This document shows, piece by piece, positions 53,163-62,599 of a stretch of 64,000 nucleotides of DNA. The notes beneath the pieces are model-generated. The model did no database searches. It saw only the letters and a program-made list of their open reading frames with translations, and had not been told where the DNA came from. Position 1 is the first letter of the stretch; each line of letters begins with the position of its first letter. The DNA lies in the NCBI GenBank assembly GCA_963792485.1, contig CAWBWL010000013.1:186001-250000 (forward strand), given 5' to 3'. A program made the position numbers and the translations under genes. This stretch comes from JANOYJ01 sp963792485. Lineage in GTDB: Bacteria > Pseudomonadota > Alphaproteobacteria > Rhizobiales > Rhizobiaceae.

Positions 53163-53746
53163 GCCGCCACCCCTTTTGCCGCAGGCATTTGCGCCAGCGC
53201 TTCAACAACTTCAGCCGCCATCACATCCTTCTTCTCATCGCGCGACATGATGGTCACATCCGCCTGCGCATAGACAGGATAGCGCTCATCCATCAGCTTT
53301 TGCATGGTCGCGCGCGGGTCAGCCGTCTTCAAAAGCGGCCGGTTGCCCTTGCGCGAGACACGCTCCATCAAGATATCGAGTTCGGCCTTGAGCCAGACGG
53401 AGATCCCCGCCTTCGCGATGGCCTTGCGCGTCGCCTCATTCATGAAGGCCCCGCCGCCGGTCGCGAGTACGCGCGGCCCCGAGCGCAGAATGCGTTTGAT
53501 CACGCGCCGCTCCAGATCGCGGAATTCAGGCTCGCCATAGGTCTCGAACAATTCCGGGATGGTCATGCGCGAGACAATCTCGATCTCTGTGTCGGCATCG
53601 ATGAAACTGAGGCCCAGCATCTGCGCCACGCGCTTGCCGATTGTGCTCTTGCCTGCCCCCATAAGGCCGACAATGACAACGGATCGCTTGCCAAGTTTGG
53701 CCCTTATGTCCGCTGCATTTGGCAGGGTGACAACATCTTCGCTCAT
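53159..53746 (-). CDS. aroK: Shikimate kinase
   Basis: A 195-residue enzyme phosphorylating shikimate. Walker A is GLMGAGKSTIG, DADTEIE and FRDLERR bind shikimate and Mg, TGGGAFMNEATRK and GNRPLLKT complete the site. ATG 53746 has GGGA 6 nt upstream; an ATG two codons earlier is too close to it. Start of the aroK-aroB-corC operon with ATGA overlaps, divergent from the small membrane-protein/xerD unit. Confidence 0.93.
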   Translation of the reverse strand: MSEDVVTLPNAADIRAKLGKRSVVIVGLMGAGKSTIGKRVAQMLGLSFIDADTEIEIVSRMTIPELFETYGEPEFRDLERRVIKRILRSGPRVLATGGGAFMNEATRKAIAKAGISVWLKAELDILMERVSRKGNRPLLKTADPRATMQKLMDERYPVYAQADVTIMSRDEKKDVMAAEVVEALAQMPAAKGVAA

Positions 53747-53868
53747 GTGCATTCCCTATTGGGCGGCGTGTTTCGGGTCAACTCTTGCCTCATTTGCCGT
53801 GCATCTCCATAAGAATGCGGGCCGGGCCGGGCTGATTCTGTCCGGTTCTGGAGTTTTCCGGGGACGAC

Positions 53869-54033
53869 ATGCCGACCCTGTTTCGCCTTCTCACTTTTCT
53901 CGCCGTCGTTGCTGCGCTGGCATTCGGCGCCATGTGGGCGCTCGCGACGTTTGTCGAGCCCAAGCAGAGCGAGATGACCATCAAAATCCCGTCCGAAAAG
54001 CTCAACCCGCCCAAAGCGCCGGCAAATCCATGA
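53869..54033 (+). CDS. Small membrane protein between aroK and xerD
   Basis: A 54-residue protein, too short for automatic callers. MPTLFRLLTFLAVVAALAFG gives one transmembrane helix, and an outside tail FVEPKQSEMTIKIPSEKLNP follows. The same layout (helix, VEP-x-MT-x-IP motif) is conserved between aroK and xerD in Hyphomicrobiales, to my knowledge without known function. ATG 53869 has GGGGA upstream. The stop overlaps the xerD start as ATGA, so expression is coupled. Confidence 0.75.
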   Translation: MPTLFRLLTFLAVVAALAFGAMWALATFVEPKQSEMTIKIPSEKLNPPKAPANP

Positions 54034-54947
54034 AAGATGGCCGTCTGATTGAGGCGTTTCTGGAAATGATGAGCGCTGAGCGCGGCGCAGCGGAAAACAC
54101 GCTTGCCGCCTACCGGCGCGATTTGGAGGATATTTCCGGATTTTTGTCACAGCGCGGCATCGGGCTGTTCAGCGCCGATACGGATTTGATCCGCAGCTAT
54201 ATCCAAAACATTTCAGCGCAGGGCTTTGCGCCCACAAGCCAGGCGCGGCGTCTGTCAAGTCTGCGCCAGTTCTACCGGTTTCTCTATGCCGAGGGCCATC
54301 GCGGCGATGATCCGACCGCGACCGTCGATTCGCCGCGCAAAGGCCGCCCGCTGCCCAAGACGCTCAGCGTCGATGATGTCGGGCGGATGCTGGATTTGGC
54401 CGGAGAAGAGGCGCATGCCGGGCCGAATCTGCTGACGCTTCGCCTTCATGCGCTTGTTGAAACGCTCTACGCCACCGGATTGCGCGTCTCGGAACTTGTG
54501 AGCCTTCCAGCCACTGCAGCGCGCGCCGACCGCGACCATATCCTCATCAAGGGCAAGGGCAACAAGGAGCGGATCGTGCCGCTCTCGGGCAAGGCCAAAG
54601 CGGCTCTGTCGGCCTTTCTGAGCTTGCGAAACACGGCCCCGGCATTTGCAGACAGCCCATGGCTTTTCCCCGCAGGCTCGGAAAGCGGGTATCTGGCGCG
54701 TCAGGTTTTCGCCCGTGATCTGAAGGGTCTCGCCGCCCGCGCGGGGATTTCGTCAAAGCTCATTTCTCCGCATGTCATCCGTCATGCCTTCGCCAGCCAT
54801 TTGCTGCAAAACGGCGCGGATTTGCGTGTTGTGCAGGAATTGCTGGGGCATTCCGACATTTCAACCACGCAAATCTACACACATGTCCTCGCAGAGCGGC
54901 TTGAACGCCTTGTGCATGACCATCACCCGCTGGCGCAGCAGGATTGA
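54030..54947 (+). CDS. xerD: Tyrosine recombinase XerD
   Basis: A 305-residue recombinase that with XerC resolves chromosome dimers at dif. N-terminal SAM-like domain (EMMSAERGAAENTLAAYRRD, ARRLSSLRQFYRFLYAEG), catalytic domain with Arg in ATGLRVSELVSL, Lys in GKGNKERIVPL, HVIRHAFASHLL, ELLGHSDISTTQIYTH, with final Tyr nucleophile. ATG 54030 overlaps the upstream gene; the open frame continues far upstream but is non-homologous there. It is a housekeeping gene, not a mobile integrase. Confidence 0.93.
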   Translation: MKDGRLIEAFLEMMSAERGAAENTLAAYRRDLEDISGFLSQRGIGLFSADTDLIRSYIQNISAQGFAPTSQARRLSSLRQFYRFLYAEGHRGDDPTATVDSPRKGRPLPKTLSVDDVGRMLDLAGEEAHAGPNLLTLRLHALVETLYATGLRVSELVSLPATAARADRDHILIKGKGNKERIVPLSGKAKAALSAFLSLRNTAPAFADSPWLFPAGSESGYLARQVFARDLKGLAARAGISSKLISPHVIRHAFASHLLQNGADLRVVQELLGHSDISTTQIYTHVLAERLERLVHDHHPLAQQD

Positions 54948-55035
54948 ACAAGCCCCTTTTCCGTTTGAGTTTTCAGAATCCGGCTCATATATGGTCGCGG
55001 GGCTGTCGCCGGCCGCCAACGAAAACGGGTCGCTG

Positions 55036-55988
55036 ATGTATAATTATCTCGATTTTGAGAAGCCGGTTGCCGACCTCGAGGGCAAAATTCTCGAACTGAA
55101 ACGGCTGCAGGAAAACGGCGAATCCGTCGATGTGGCCGATGAGATCAAGCGGCTTGAAAAGCGCGCCGCAGAAGCGCTGCGCGATATCTACAAGAAGCTG
55201 ACGCCATGGCAGAAGATGCAAGGTCGCCCGCCATGCCGACCGGCCGCACTGCCTCGACTTCATCGCGGGCATGTTCACCGACTTCACCCCGCTGGCAGGC
55301 GACCGCAAATTCGCCGAGGACGAAGCGATCCAGTGCGGTCTGGCGCGGTTTCAGCGGCGCGCCGGTCGCGGTGATCGGGCAGGAGCGGGGATCGGACACC
55401 AAAACCCGCCTCAAGCACAATTTCGGCATGGCCATGCCCGACGGCTACCGCAAGGCCGTGCGCGTCATGGAACTCGCCGACCGCTTCAACATGCCGATCA
55501 TCACGCTGGTCGATACGCCCGGCGCGTATCCGGGCATTGAAGCTGAAGAGCGCGGCCAGGCTGAGGCCATTGCCCGTTCGACAGAGGCCTGCCTCAACGT
55601 CAAAGTGCCGTTTGTCTCGGTGGTGATCGGGGAGGGCGGTTCCGGCGGCGCCATCGCCATTGCCACAGGCAACCGCGTCTATATGCTCGAACATGCCATC
55701 TACTCGGTCATTTCGCCGGAAGGCGCGGCCTCGATCCTTTGGCACGACGCGACCCGCGCCAAGGATGCGGCGACGAATATGAAAATCACGGCCGACGATC
55801 TGAAAGGCCTTGGCATTATCGACGGCATTGTTCCCGAACCCGTCGGCGGGGCGCACCGCAATCCTGAAGAAACCATCAAGGCGGCCAGCGAGGCCATCCA
55901 GTCGGCGCTCAGCGAACTCGCAGGGGCGAACATGGATTTGCGGCAGGCGCGGCGGGACAAGTTTCTGGCCATCGGGCGCACATTGTAA
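55036..55988 (+). CDS. accA: Acetyl-CoA carboxylase carboxyltransferase alpha, two frameshifts
   Basis: Forms the AccAD carboxyltransferase that makes malonyl-CoA for fatty acids. N-terminus MYNYLDFEKPVADLEGKILE matches the family; middle breaks at ~55219 (one extra A) and ~55352. The intact 3' part has VIGQERGSDTKTRLKHNFGM, LVDTPGAYPGIEAEERGQAE and GEGGSGGAIAIATGNRVYML. Restored size is ~317 residues, as expected. A sequencing error is likely because the gene is essential. Confidence 0.92.
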
Positions 55989-55989
55989 G

Positions 55990-56288
55990 TCAGCGCTTCA
56001 TTTCGACTTCGATGAAACTCATCGGCTTGCCACCCGCATTGATCACATTGTGCTCAATGCCCTGAGGGCGCGAATAGGCGGCGCCCGCCGCAATAAACAC
56101 ATCATGCGCTCCGCTTGCGTCCTCAATGCGCACATTCATGTCGGTGAGCGGGACGACGACATAGGCGAGTCCGTGGGTGTGATGACCGGTCTGCGCCCCG
56201 GCTCAAAATCCCAGCGCGTAATGCGCGTACGCTCATCATCGGCGCGGATGGTGGAGGCGGCGGCAGTGAAGGAGCGGAAGCGGGTCAT
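55990..56288 (-). CDS. Small cupin protein, one frameshift
   Basis: About 99 residues after correction. Start MTRFRSFTAAASTIRADDER, then TRWDFEPG and, after restoring one missing G near 56197, AQTGHHTHGLAYVVVPLTDM and VFIAAGAAYSRPQGIEHNVI: a cupin with the G(x)5HxH histidine motif. Likely metal-binding; function unknown. Converges with accA, and a decayed tandem copy lies directly upstream. Confidence 0.72.
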
Positions 56289-56544
56289 GTTTGGCGGGGC
56301 GCATTGTCTTCAATGTCGAGGGCTCGAATAGGCGGCGCCCGCTGCAATAAACAGATCGTGCGCTCAGCGTGCGTGGTCAACGCGCGCAATCATGTCGATG
56401 AGCGGGACGACGACATAGGCGCGTCCGTGCGACGACAGGTCTGCGCCCCGGCTCAAAATCCCAGCGCGTAATGCGCGTTCGCTCATCATCGGCGAGGATG
56501 GTGGAGACGGCGGGAGTGAATGCGCGGAAGCGGGTCATGATTGG
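56071..56544. repeat. Direct repeat of the cupin gene (two copies)
   Basis: 56071-56294 and 56334-56544 are direct repeats (shared blocks GAATAGGCGGCGCCCGC, GAGCGGGACGACGACATAGG and CGGAAGCGGGTCATG). The second has a net 13-nt loss. Both copies share the same four-G run where five are needed for the reading frame. Confidence 0.85.
56310..56538 (-). pseudogene. Decayed tandem copy of the cupin gene
   Basis: Starts MTRFRAFTPAVSTILADDER and RTRITRWDFEPG, about 85-90% identical at DNA level to the copy at 55990 but with more than one frameshift and missing its last ~30 codons. The start-to-start distance is 250 nt. It lacks a plausible complete cupin barrel. Confidence 0.75.
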
Positions 56545-56595
56545 CGTCCAACGCCGGGCCGGAAGTACAGAGCGAGCCGCCCCTCCACTCTCATA

Positions 56596-57978
56596 TTATG
56601 CCAGAACCTTCAAATGATAGGATTTCGGCCGCGTCAGCGACTGAATGCCGAAAATCGACAGCGATGCGCCTTTGCCGGTTTCTTTCACCCCGGTCCAGAC
56701 CAGCGCGGGATCCAGATAATCGCAGCGGTTCATGAACACTGTGCCGGTTTCGACACGGTCGGCGATGGACGTGGCGTGATCCATGTCCTGCGTCCAGATC
56801 GAGGCTGTCAGTCCGTACGGACTGTCATTCATCAGCGCGAGCGCTTCCTCGTCACCCCGCACTTTCATGATGCCGACGACCGGGCCGAAGCTTTCCTCGC
56901 GCATCAGGCTCATCTGATGATCAACGCCGGTATAGACTTCGGGCGCAAGGTAAGGCGAGCCGGCCTTGTCGCCATCGACCTTCATGTTGATATGCGCCGT
57001 CGCCCCTTTGCGTCCGGCCTCGGCCTTCTGCTCGCGGATAAAGTCCGCAAAGCGCGCCTGCGCCATCGGGCCCATTGTGGTCGCTTGGTCGAGCGGATTG
57101 CCGACCACATATTTCCTAGTGAGATCGACAAAGCCTTCGACAAATTCGTCATAGACTTTCTCATGCACATAAACGCGCTCGATGCCGCAGCAGCACTGGC
57201 CGGAATTGTAAAACGCCCCGTCCACCAGTGTCTCGACTGCGGCCTGCATGTTGGCATCCGGCAGAACATAGGCCGGGTCCTTGCCGCCGAGCTCGAGGCC
57301 GAGCGTCATGAATGTCCCCGCCGCCGCCTTCTCAATCGCGCGCCCCCCGGCGACCGAGCCGGTGAAGTTGCAATGGTCGACGCGGCCCGAGGCGAGCAGT
57401 CTTTCGGTCTGGCCGTGGCTCATCACAAGGTTCTGGAACAAATCCTTGGGAAGCCCCGCCATCTCAAACGCCTTGGCAAAACGCTCGCCAACAATCAGCG
57501 TCTGTGCAGCATGTTTGAGGATCACAGAATTACCCGCCATGAGCGCCGGAATGACTGTGTTGATCGTCGTCAGGTATGGATAGTTCCAGGGAGCAACCAC
57601 AAAAACAATGCCGACCGGGACATGCTTCACATAGCGCCGGAAAGCGGCGGAGTCCTCGACCATATGCGGCGCGAGCGCCTTTTCGGCATTGGCGATCACA
57701 AACTTGGTTCGCGCCTCAACACCGCTCTTCTCGCCGCCATACCGGACCGGACGGCCCATCTGCCAGGCGATTTCGGTGGTGATCTCGTCATTCATCGAGA
57801 GCAGCGCTTCAAGAAACTTGGCGCAATATTTTCCACGTTCCTCAAACGAGGTCAGCATCCATTTCTCCTGCGCCGTGCGCGAACGCGAGACCGCGGCGTC
57901 GAGCGCGGCATCGGCAATGATGGGGCGCTCGGCGTAAACGGAGCCGTCAATGGGGGAGATGAGTTTGATGGTTTGCAT
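56596..57978 (-). CDS. Aldehyde dehydrogenase (PuuC-like position)
   Basis: A 460-residue NAD(P)-dependent aldehyde dehydrogenase. Rossmann and catalytic motifs: PVGIVFVVAPWNYPYLTTIN, FTGSVAGG, LELGGKDPAYVL with catalytic Glu, and GQCCCGIERV with the catalytic Cys. ATG 57978 gives MQTIKLISPIDGSVYAERPI. Near glutamine-synthetase-like and permease genes, a role in polyamine or amino-aldehyde oxidation is likely but inferred. It is downstream of the PIN toxin on the same strand. Confidence 0.9.
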   Translation of the reverse strand: MQTIKLISPIDGSVYAERPIIADAALDAAVSRSRTAQEKWMLTSFEERGKYCAKFLEALLSMNDEITTEIAWQMGRPVRYGGEKSGVEARTKFVIANAEKALAPHMVEDSAAFRRYVKHVPVGIVFVVAPWNYPYLTTINTVIPALMAGNSVILKHAAQTLIVGERFAKAFEMAGLPKDLFQNLVMSHGQTERLLASGRVDHCNFTGSVAGGRAIEKAAAGTFMTLGLELGGKDPAYVLPDANMQAAVETLVDGAFYNSGQCCCGIERVYVHEKVYDEFVEGFVDLTRKYVVGNPLDQATTMGPMAQARFADFIREQKAEAGRKGATAHINMKVDGDKAGSPYLAPEVYTGVDHQMSLMREESFGPVVGIMKVRGDEEALALMNDSPYGLTASIWTQDMDHATSIADRVETGTVFMNRCDYLDPALVWTGVKETGKGASLSIFGIQSLTRPKSYHLKVLA

Positions 57979-57997
57979 CTGTGGCGCTCCGGTTGGG

Positions 57998-58411
57998 TCA
58001 GCATTCAAGCGTCTTGACATGGCCCGCGGCGCCATAGGCGAGAATGGCGCTGTCGCTCGTGACGAGGGTCAAATCGTGTTCGCGGGCAGTGGCGATGAGG
58101 ATACGGTCCATCGGATCGCGGTGCAATTGCCCAGGCAAATAAGACGAAGCGACGAGAATTTCGGCTGTGAGCGCGCATTGCCTCACCCCTTCTTGCCCCG
58201 CAAAACGATTGTAGAATGCAAGCGGCGGCAGCGATGATGCCACCCGTCCGAGCGACATCGCGCGGCCGATTTCCCATGCGCTTACCAGCGAAACATGAGC
58301 TCGCCCGGCTTCAAGCACACTCTCCAGCGCCTCGACACTTTTGGGCGAGAGTTTTACGCTGGTCGAGAGATAGATCAGGACACAGGTATCGAGCAGCACA
58401 CCGGCACTCAT
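57998..58411 (-). CDS. PIN-domain toxin (VapC-like)
   Basis: A 137-residue PIN-domain nuclease. Acidic residues of the active site are visible: Asp8 (GVLLDTCVLIYL), Glu47 (SAWEIGRA), Asp102 (DPMDRILIATA) and Asp120 (LVTSDSAILAY). In VapC toxins these coordinate Mg for cutting tRNA or rRNA. Its ATG overlaps the end of the DUF7662 gene by 4 nt, so the pair is a toxin-antitoxin operon. Sits 19 nt before the aldehyde dehydrogenase start on the same strand. Confidence 0.88.
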   Translation of the reverse strand: MSAGVLLDTCVLIYLSTSVKLSPKSVEALESVLEAGRAHVSLVSAWEIGRAMSLGRVASSLPPLAFYNRFAGQEGVRQCALTAEILVASSYLPGQLHRDPMDRILIATAREHDLTLVTSDSAILAYGAAGHVKTLEC

Positions 58412-58887
58412 CTTATTCTTTCGTCTCCGACATATGGCTCAGGCCATTCCTCGTCGAGCGGGGCAGCGGGGTCGTAGCCGGGAGCAAGAGTGATCAGACC
58501 TGCCATACTTGCCTGCAAGGCAGCCAGCAAATCCTTTCCGGTCTTTTTCGGCGTCTGGCCGGTCGCTTCGAAATCGTTCATCTCAAGTTTCCTTTGCGGT
58601 GCCTCCGCAAACCCTCCAGTCGCGGACCTGCCTTGCCCGGCCTGCGGCGTAACCCGGCGAAACACCAGCCGCTCATTGGCGACATCCACTGATTCCGTTT
58701 CAAAACCCGCCGCAAGCCACTCCTTCGTCATGACGTTGTTGTGCGGGTTATTGCTCCAGAATGCGCGCTGCCGTTTTGACGGCGGCAGGGCTGCGCCAAG
58801 CACGTCTTCAATGCGTGCAAAGCTCATCGCAACCTTCTCGCCCGGCTGCGAAGCGAGAAATTCGCTGAGGGGCTCATACTTTCCCAC
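58408..58887 (-). CDS. DUF7662-domain protein with antitoxin-like tail, PIN partner
   Basis: About 159 residues. Start GTG 58887 with GGGAG 6 nt upstream gives MGKYEPLSEFLASQPGEKVA. The N-domain (1-~80: SFARIEDVLGAALPPSKRQR, AFWSNNPHNNVMTKEWLAAG, FETESVDVANERLVFRRV) fits DUF7662, a small possibly nucleic-acid-related domain. The C-terminal ~57 residues (MNDFEATGQTPKKTGKDLLA onward) are short and acidic, like a PIN-toxin neutraliser. An internal ATG at 58581, preceded by GGAAAC, could yield the tail alone. A 4-nt overlap with the PIN gene supports a TA pair. DUF7662 as a PIN partner is my inference; a fusion by lost stop is possible. Confidence 0.65.
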   Translation of the reverse strand: MGKYEPLSEFLASQPGEKVAMSFARIEDVLGAALPPSKRQRAFWSNNPHNNVMTKEWLAAGFETESVDVANERLVFRRVTPQAGQGRSATGGFAEAPQRKLEMNDFEATGQTPKKTGKDLLAALQASMAGLITLAPGYDPAAPLDEEWPEPYVGDERIR

Positions 58888-58903
58888 ATCCGTCTCCCAA
58901 TAA

Positions 58904-58936
58904 ACACACACACCTACACTATGAGTATGTGTGTGT
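58904..58936. promoter_or_regulatory. Inverted repeat upstream of the PIN module
   Basis: ACACACACA and TGTGTGTGT form a 9-bp inverted repeat around a 15-nt spacer, 17 nt before the GTG at 58887. The location fits an autoregulatory operator, but the arms are simple (CA)n sequence, so this is weak. Confidence 0.3.
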
Positions 58937-60305
58937 CAATACCGCTCAAATCCCCGGTGCAGTTCCCAGTCCGTCACGCGGCGGTCATATTCGAACTGCT
59001 CCCAGCGCGCCGTGTGCAGATAGTGCTCGATCACATCCGCGCCGAGCGCCTCTTTCAGCATTTTGGATTTCTCCAAATGCTCCATCGCCTCGCGCAACGT
59101 CTTTGGAATCTCCGGCAGTTTCGCGCCGAAATAGGCGTCGCCCTCAAACGGCTTTTCCAATTCCAGCTTTTCATCAATCCCGGCAAGGCCGGAGGCGATC
59201 AGCGCGGCGAAGGCGAGATAGGGGTTGAGGTCCGCGCCGCCAATGCGGCATTCCATGCGGATTCCCTTCGATCCCGCGCCGCAAAGCCGGAAGCCGGCGG
59301 TGCGGTTGTCGTCGGACCAGATCAGCTTGGTCGGGGCGAAGGTGCCGACCTGAAAGCGCTTGTAGGAATTGATATAGGGCGCGAGAAAATAGGTGTAGTC
59401 GCGGGCATATTTCATCTGCCCTGCCACCCAGTTTTTCATCAGCGCTGACATGCCGCGCGGATCGCTCTTGTCGAGAAACAGCGGCGTCTTGCCGTCGGCG
59501 CTCCACAGCGAATTGTGGATATGCGAGGAATTGCCGGCCAGGCCGTAATTGTATTTGGCCATGAAGGTAATAGCCTTGCCTTGGCTCGCAGCAATCTCCT
59601 TGCAGCCATTCTTCAGGATTACATGATTGTCCGCCATGTCGAGCGCTTCGGCATAGCGCACATTGATCTCTTCCTGCCCCGGGCCCCATTCGCCTTTTGA
59701 ATTCTCGACGGGAATGCCAGCCCCGCTCAGCCCATTGCGGATCGCCCGCATATAGGGCTCTTCCTTGGAGGTGATGCCGGATCACATAATCGCCGATATA
59801 GGGCGATGCGGTGGCAAGGTCTGACCACTTTTTCCCGCGCGCGGAGTCGTAGCTTTCCTCGAACAGGTAGAACTCAAGCTCGGAGGCAAAATAGGCGAGA
59901 TAACCGCGCTCTTTCAGGCGGGCGACCTGCTTGCGCAAAATGCCGCGCGGCGAATGCGGCAGATCGTGATTGTGATGGTCCTGCACATCGGCAAGCACCA
60001 GCGCGGTCTTTTCGAGCCAGGGAATGCGGCGCAGTGTCGCCATGTCCGGCTTCATGACAAAGTCGCCATAGCCCTTGTTCCAGCTCGCCGCCTGATAGCC
60101 GGGCACCGGCTCCATATCGATGTCATTGGCCAAGAGATAATTGCAGCCATGCGTTTCGTCATAGGCGGATTCGGCGAAGAACGAGGCGAGAAAACGCTTG
60201 CCGATCAGGCGTCCTTGCATGTCCGACAATGCAGACGAGCACCGTGTCGATGAGATCAGCCGCGATGTCTTTCTTCAGCTGATCGAAACTCAGATTACCG
60301 GCCAT
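58936..60305 (-). CDS. Glutamine-synthetase-family ligase (PuuA-like), two frameshifts
   Basis: About 456 residues, restored. The type (long N-domain with NDIDMEPVPGYQAASWNKGY; then VLADVQDHHNHDLPHSPRGI; SELEFYLFEESYDS; GIPVENSKGEWGPGQEEINV; NSSHIHNSLWSADG; ECRIGGADLNPYLAFAALIA) matches gamma-glutamylputrescine synthetase-like GlnA relatives. Catalytic Glu and His residues lie in ELEFYL, GPGQEEIN and SHIHNSL. Shifts at ~60223 and ~59778 are corrected by one-base changes. It is encoded 72 nt after the permease on the same strand. Amide substrate not proven. Confidence 0.9.
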
Positions 60306-60377
60306 GTTTTACTCTTCTTGAGCTATAAAAAATGGATGGCCGCGGCGAACCAGCGCCGCGGCCATGATTGCTTTTGA

Positions 60378-61968
60378 TCAGGCCCGTTCGCCAACCGCAG
60401 CTTCAGCTGCGGCAATTGCGGCCTGGCGCCTTGCGATGACTTCCTCGCCAACCGGCGGTCCTTGGAAGCGGCGGTTCTCGACTGCGAACCATAGCACCAG
60501 AGCAAGCGCAATGAAGCCGAGCACCACATAGAGCACGCGTTCATTCGGCGGCGCGACTGCGATGAACAGGATAATACCCATGCCGACCACGGAGAGTACC
60601 GTGACCAGCTTGTAGACGACCGGCGCTCATGGCCCACGGACCAGGGTTTGGCCATTTGGCTGTGCCGTAAGCAAACAGTCCTGCAATCAGCGGTACGGTG
60701 AAGGACAGGAACAGGAACACCAGCGTCGAGTTCACCACGATGACGTAGATCGAGGTTTCACCAACCTTGATCGACATGGCGAGCAGCACATAGAGGATGC
60801 AAAGCACCGTCGCTGTCCAGATTGCGTTCACCGGCGTGCGGTATTTTGGCGAGACCGAGGCAAGAGCCTTGGACCCAATCGGCATGCCCTCATCGCGCGA
60901 AAATGCAAACAGCATGCGGCTGGCTGACGTAACTGTGGCAAGGCCGCACAGCAACTGCGTGATGAAGATACCGAAATAGAGCAAAGTCTTCAGACCGGCA
61001 GGCAGGATTGCGTCCATCGTGCCGAAGAACATGCCAAAGCCTTGCTTGGCTGCGACGGCCAGATCCGGGATCGCCAAGGTGATCGCGCAGATCATGATCC
61101 AGCCCACCAACGGAGACCAGATCACGGCATTGACAATGCCCTTCGGCACCGACATGGCGGCGTTTTTGGTTTCTTCGGATGTGTGCGCCGAAGCATCATA
61201 ACCGGTGATCGTGTAGACCGGCAGCAACAGGCAGAGCAGGAACAGATAGCCAATATTGTCTGACTGCGGAAACACATTGCCGCCTGCCTCACCCGAGAAG
61301 TTGGTGAAGGTCCAGAGCCGCGAAATATCGATGGCCGGTGCGTAGTAGAGGCAGGCAATAACCAGCACCGCGGTAACGGCAAAGATGATGTAGCCTGAAA
61401 TGTCGGTCAGGAAGGTCGTCGCCTTGATACCGATATGGTTGAAGATGGCCTGAATTACGGTGATGATCGCCACGAACGTGACAATCTCAAAATCGGACGA
61501 AGGCCATGGCGTGATCGAGCCATCGGCGTTAGCGGTGCCAAACAGGCTGCCAAATGTGCCCTGAAAGAAGTATGCCGTGCCGATATTGATCGCGCCGAGT
61601 ACTGTGATGAGGCCGAGCAGATTAAGCCATGCCGTCAGCCAACCCCAGAAACGATTCCCGAGGATCGAACCCCAGTGATACAGCCCGCCCGCTGTCGGAA
61701 AGGCCGATGCAATTTGCGCCATTGAGAGCGCAAACATGCCGGAAATGATGCAGCCGGTGATCCAGCCGATGCCGGCGCCAGCGCCGCCAACCGACGAGAT
61801 CGCTTGCGCGAACGAATTGATGCCGCCGGACAGGATGCAGATGATCGAGAAAGAAATTGCGAAGTTCGAAAACTTCGACATGCTTCGCGACAGTTCCTGG
61901 GCATAGCCCATGCCATGCAGGACTTTCATGTCCTCATGTTTGTCGTTGTCTGTGTAGTTGTCTGCCAT
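60378..61968 (-). CDS. APC-family amino acid/polyamine permease, one frameshift
   Basis: A ~529-residue transporter with about twelve helices. The ATG at 61968 with GGGAGA upstream gives MADNYTDNDKHEDMKVLHGM and then the first-helix region NFAISFSIICILSGGINSFA. The APC motif ITGYDASAHTSEETKNAAM identifies the amino-acid/polyamine/choline subgroup (GABA permease/PuuP-like). The frame breaks near 60628 (GPWAMSAG) and continues as GMGIILFIAVAPPNERVLYV to the stop at 60378. With the adjacent GS-like ligase and aldehyde dehydrogenases it would import a polyamine or related amine. Confidence 0.88.
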
Positions 61969-62599
61969 TTTTAGTTCTCCCTCCGGATTCCCGGATTTTT
62001 GTTTCAAGCCTTGGCGGACCCACGCGTCAGCCTCCCCTAAAAGTCTTCACCCTCTCCCGTCATTTTGAGCTTTGCGCGGAAGCCCGTTTTGAACAATTAT
62101 CTGAGTGCTCGGCGCCGGACGCGCCAGCTTCTCAGCCGAGTAAATTTGACTGGAAAGGATGATAGCGATTTCCGGCAAATGGGAAACGCGATTGTTTAAC
62201 GCCTGTTGGGCAAGCTGCCGCGCGAGATGATAGAAATGAGGAATGGCGGCGGTCCCGGGGGAACAGGGCCGCCCAATTGGCTGGCATAGATTGGCGCCGT
62301 GTCACGCTGGAATGAATGCTCACGAATGTGCCGCCTGAATTGCACATTCACGATCATGCACCGGACCGCATTTGGCGACGCCGCCGCCATCCGTACCGAC
62401 CCTGTCGTCTCTTGATTCGTCATGAAGGTCCGGGTCGTTCCCTAAGTTATAATAGGCAAAATTTTACCTAGTCAACGTTGAAAATGCTGCTTCTAAGTTG
62501 TTTTTTTCGTGTTGTGGTTTATTTTTGGGCGCGTTCGAGGACATGACCGCGGCGCAATGGCAGCGGCTTAAATTCAGAGTTGTTTGCGGTTGCGGACTC
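61969..62599 (-). other. ~630-nt intergenic leader of the permease; nothing recognisable coding
   Basis: Between the permease start and the end of the second aldehyde dehydrogenase no gene with homology is seen. A 75-codon frame (62196-62423, minus strand) begins ~20 nt after the predicted transcription start at ~62440, but its composition (MTNQETTGSVRMAAASPNAV) is not family-like. The promoter and palindrome at 62446-62475 are the only clear signals. The unusually long leader (~470 nt) could contain an RNA control element, not identified. Confidence 0.4.
62446..62475 (-). promoter_or_regulatory. Promoter with built-in palindromic operator upstream of the permease
   Basis: On the minus strand TTGACT and TATAAC are 18 nt apart, a good vegetative promoter. 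The spacer holds the near-perfect palindrome AGGTAAAATTTTGCCT (62454-62469). A repressor bound there would block polymerase, a classic arrangement for a substrate-responsive operon. The core AAAATTTTGC also occurs in the hicAB palindrome. Confidence 0.55.

Noticed and set aside
54030..54947. A mobile-element integrase
   Set aside because: It is housekeeping XerD beside aroK, with no att-like repeats.
56614..58017. A 467-codon plus-strand frame antisense to the aldehyde dehydrogenase
   Set aside because: A shadow of high-GC coding sequence; the minus strand has full ALDH motifs.
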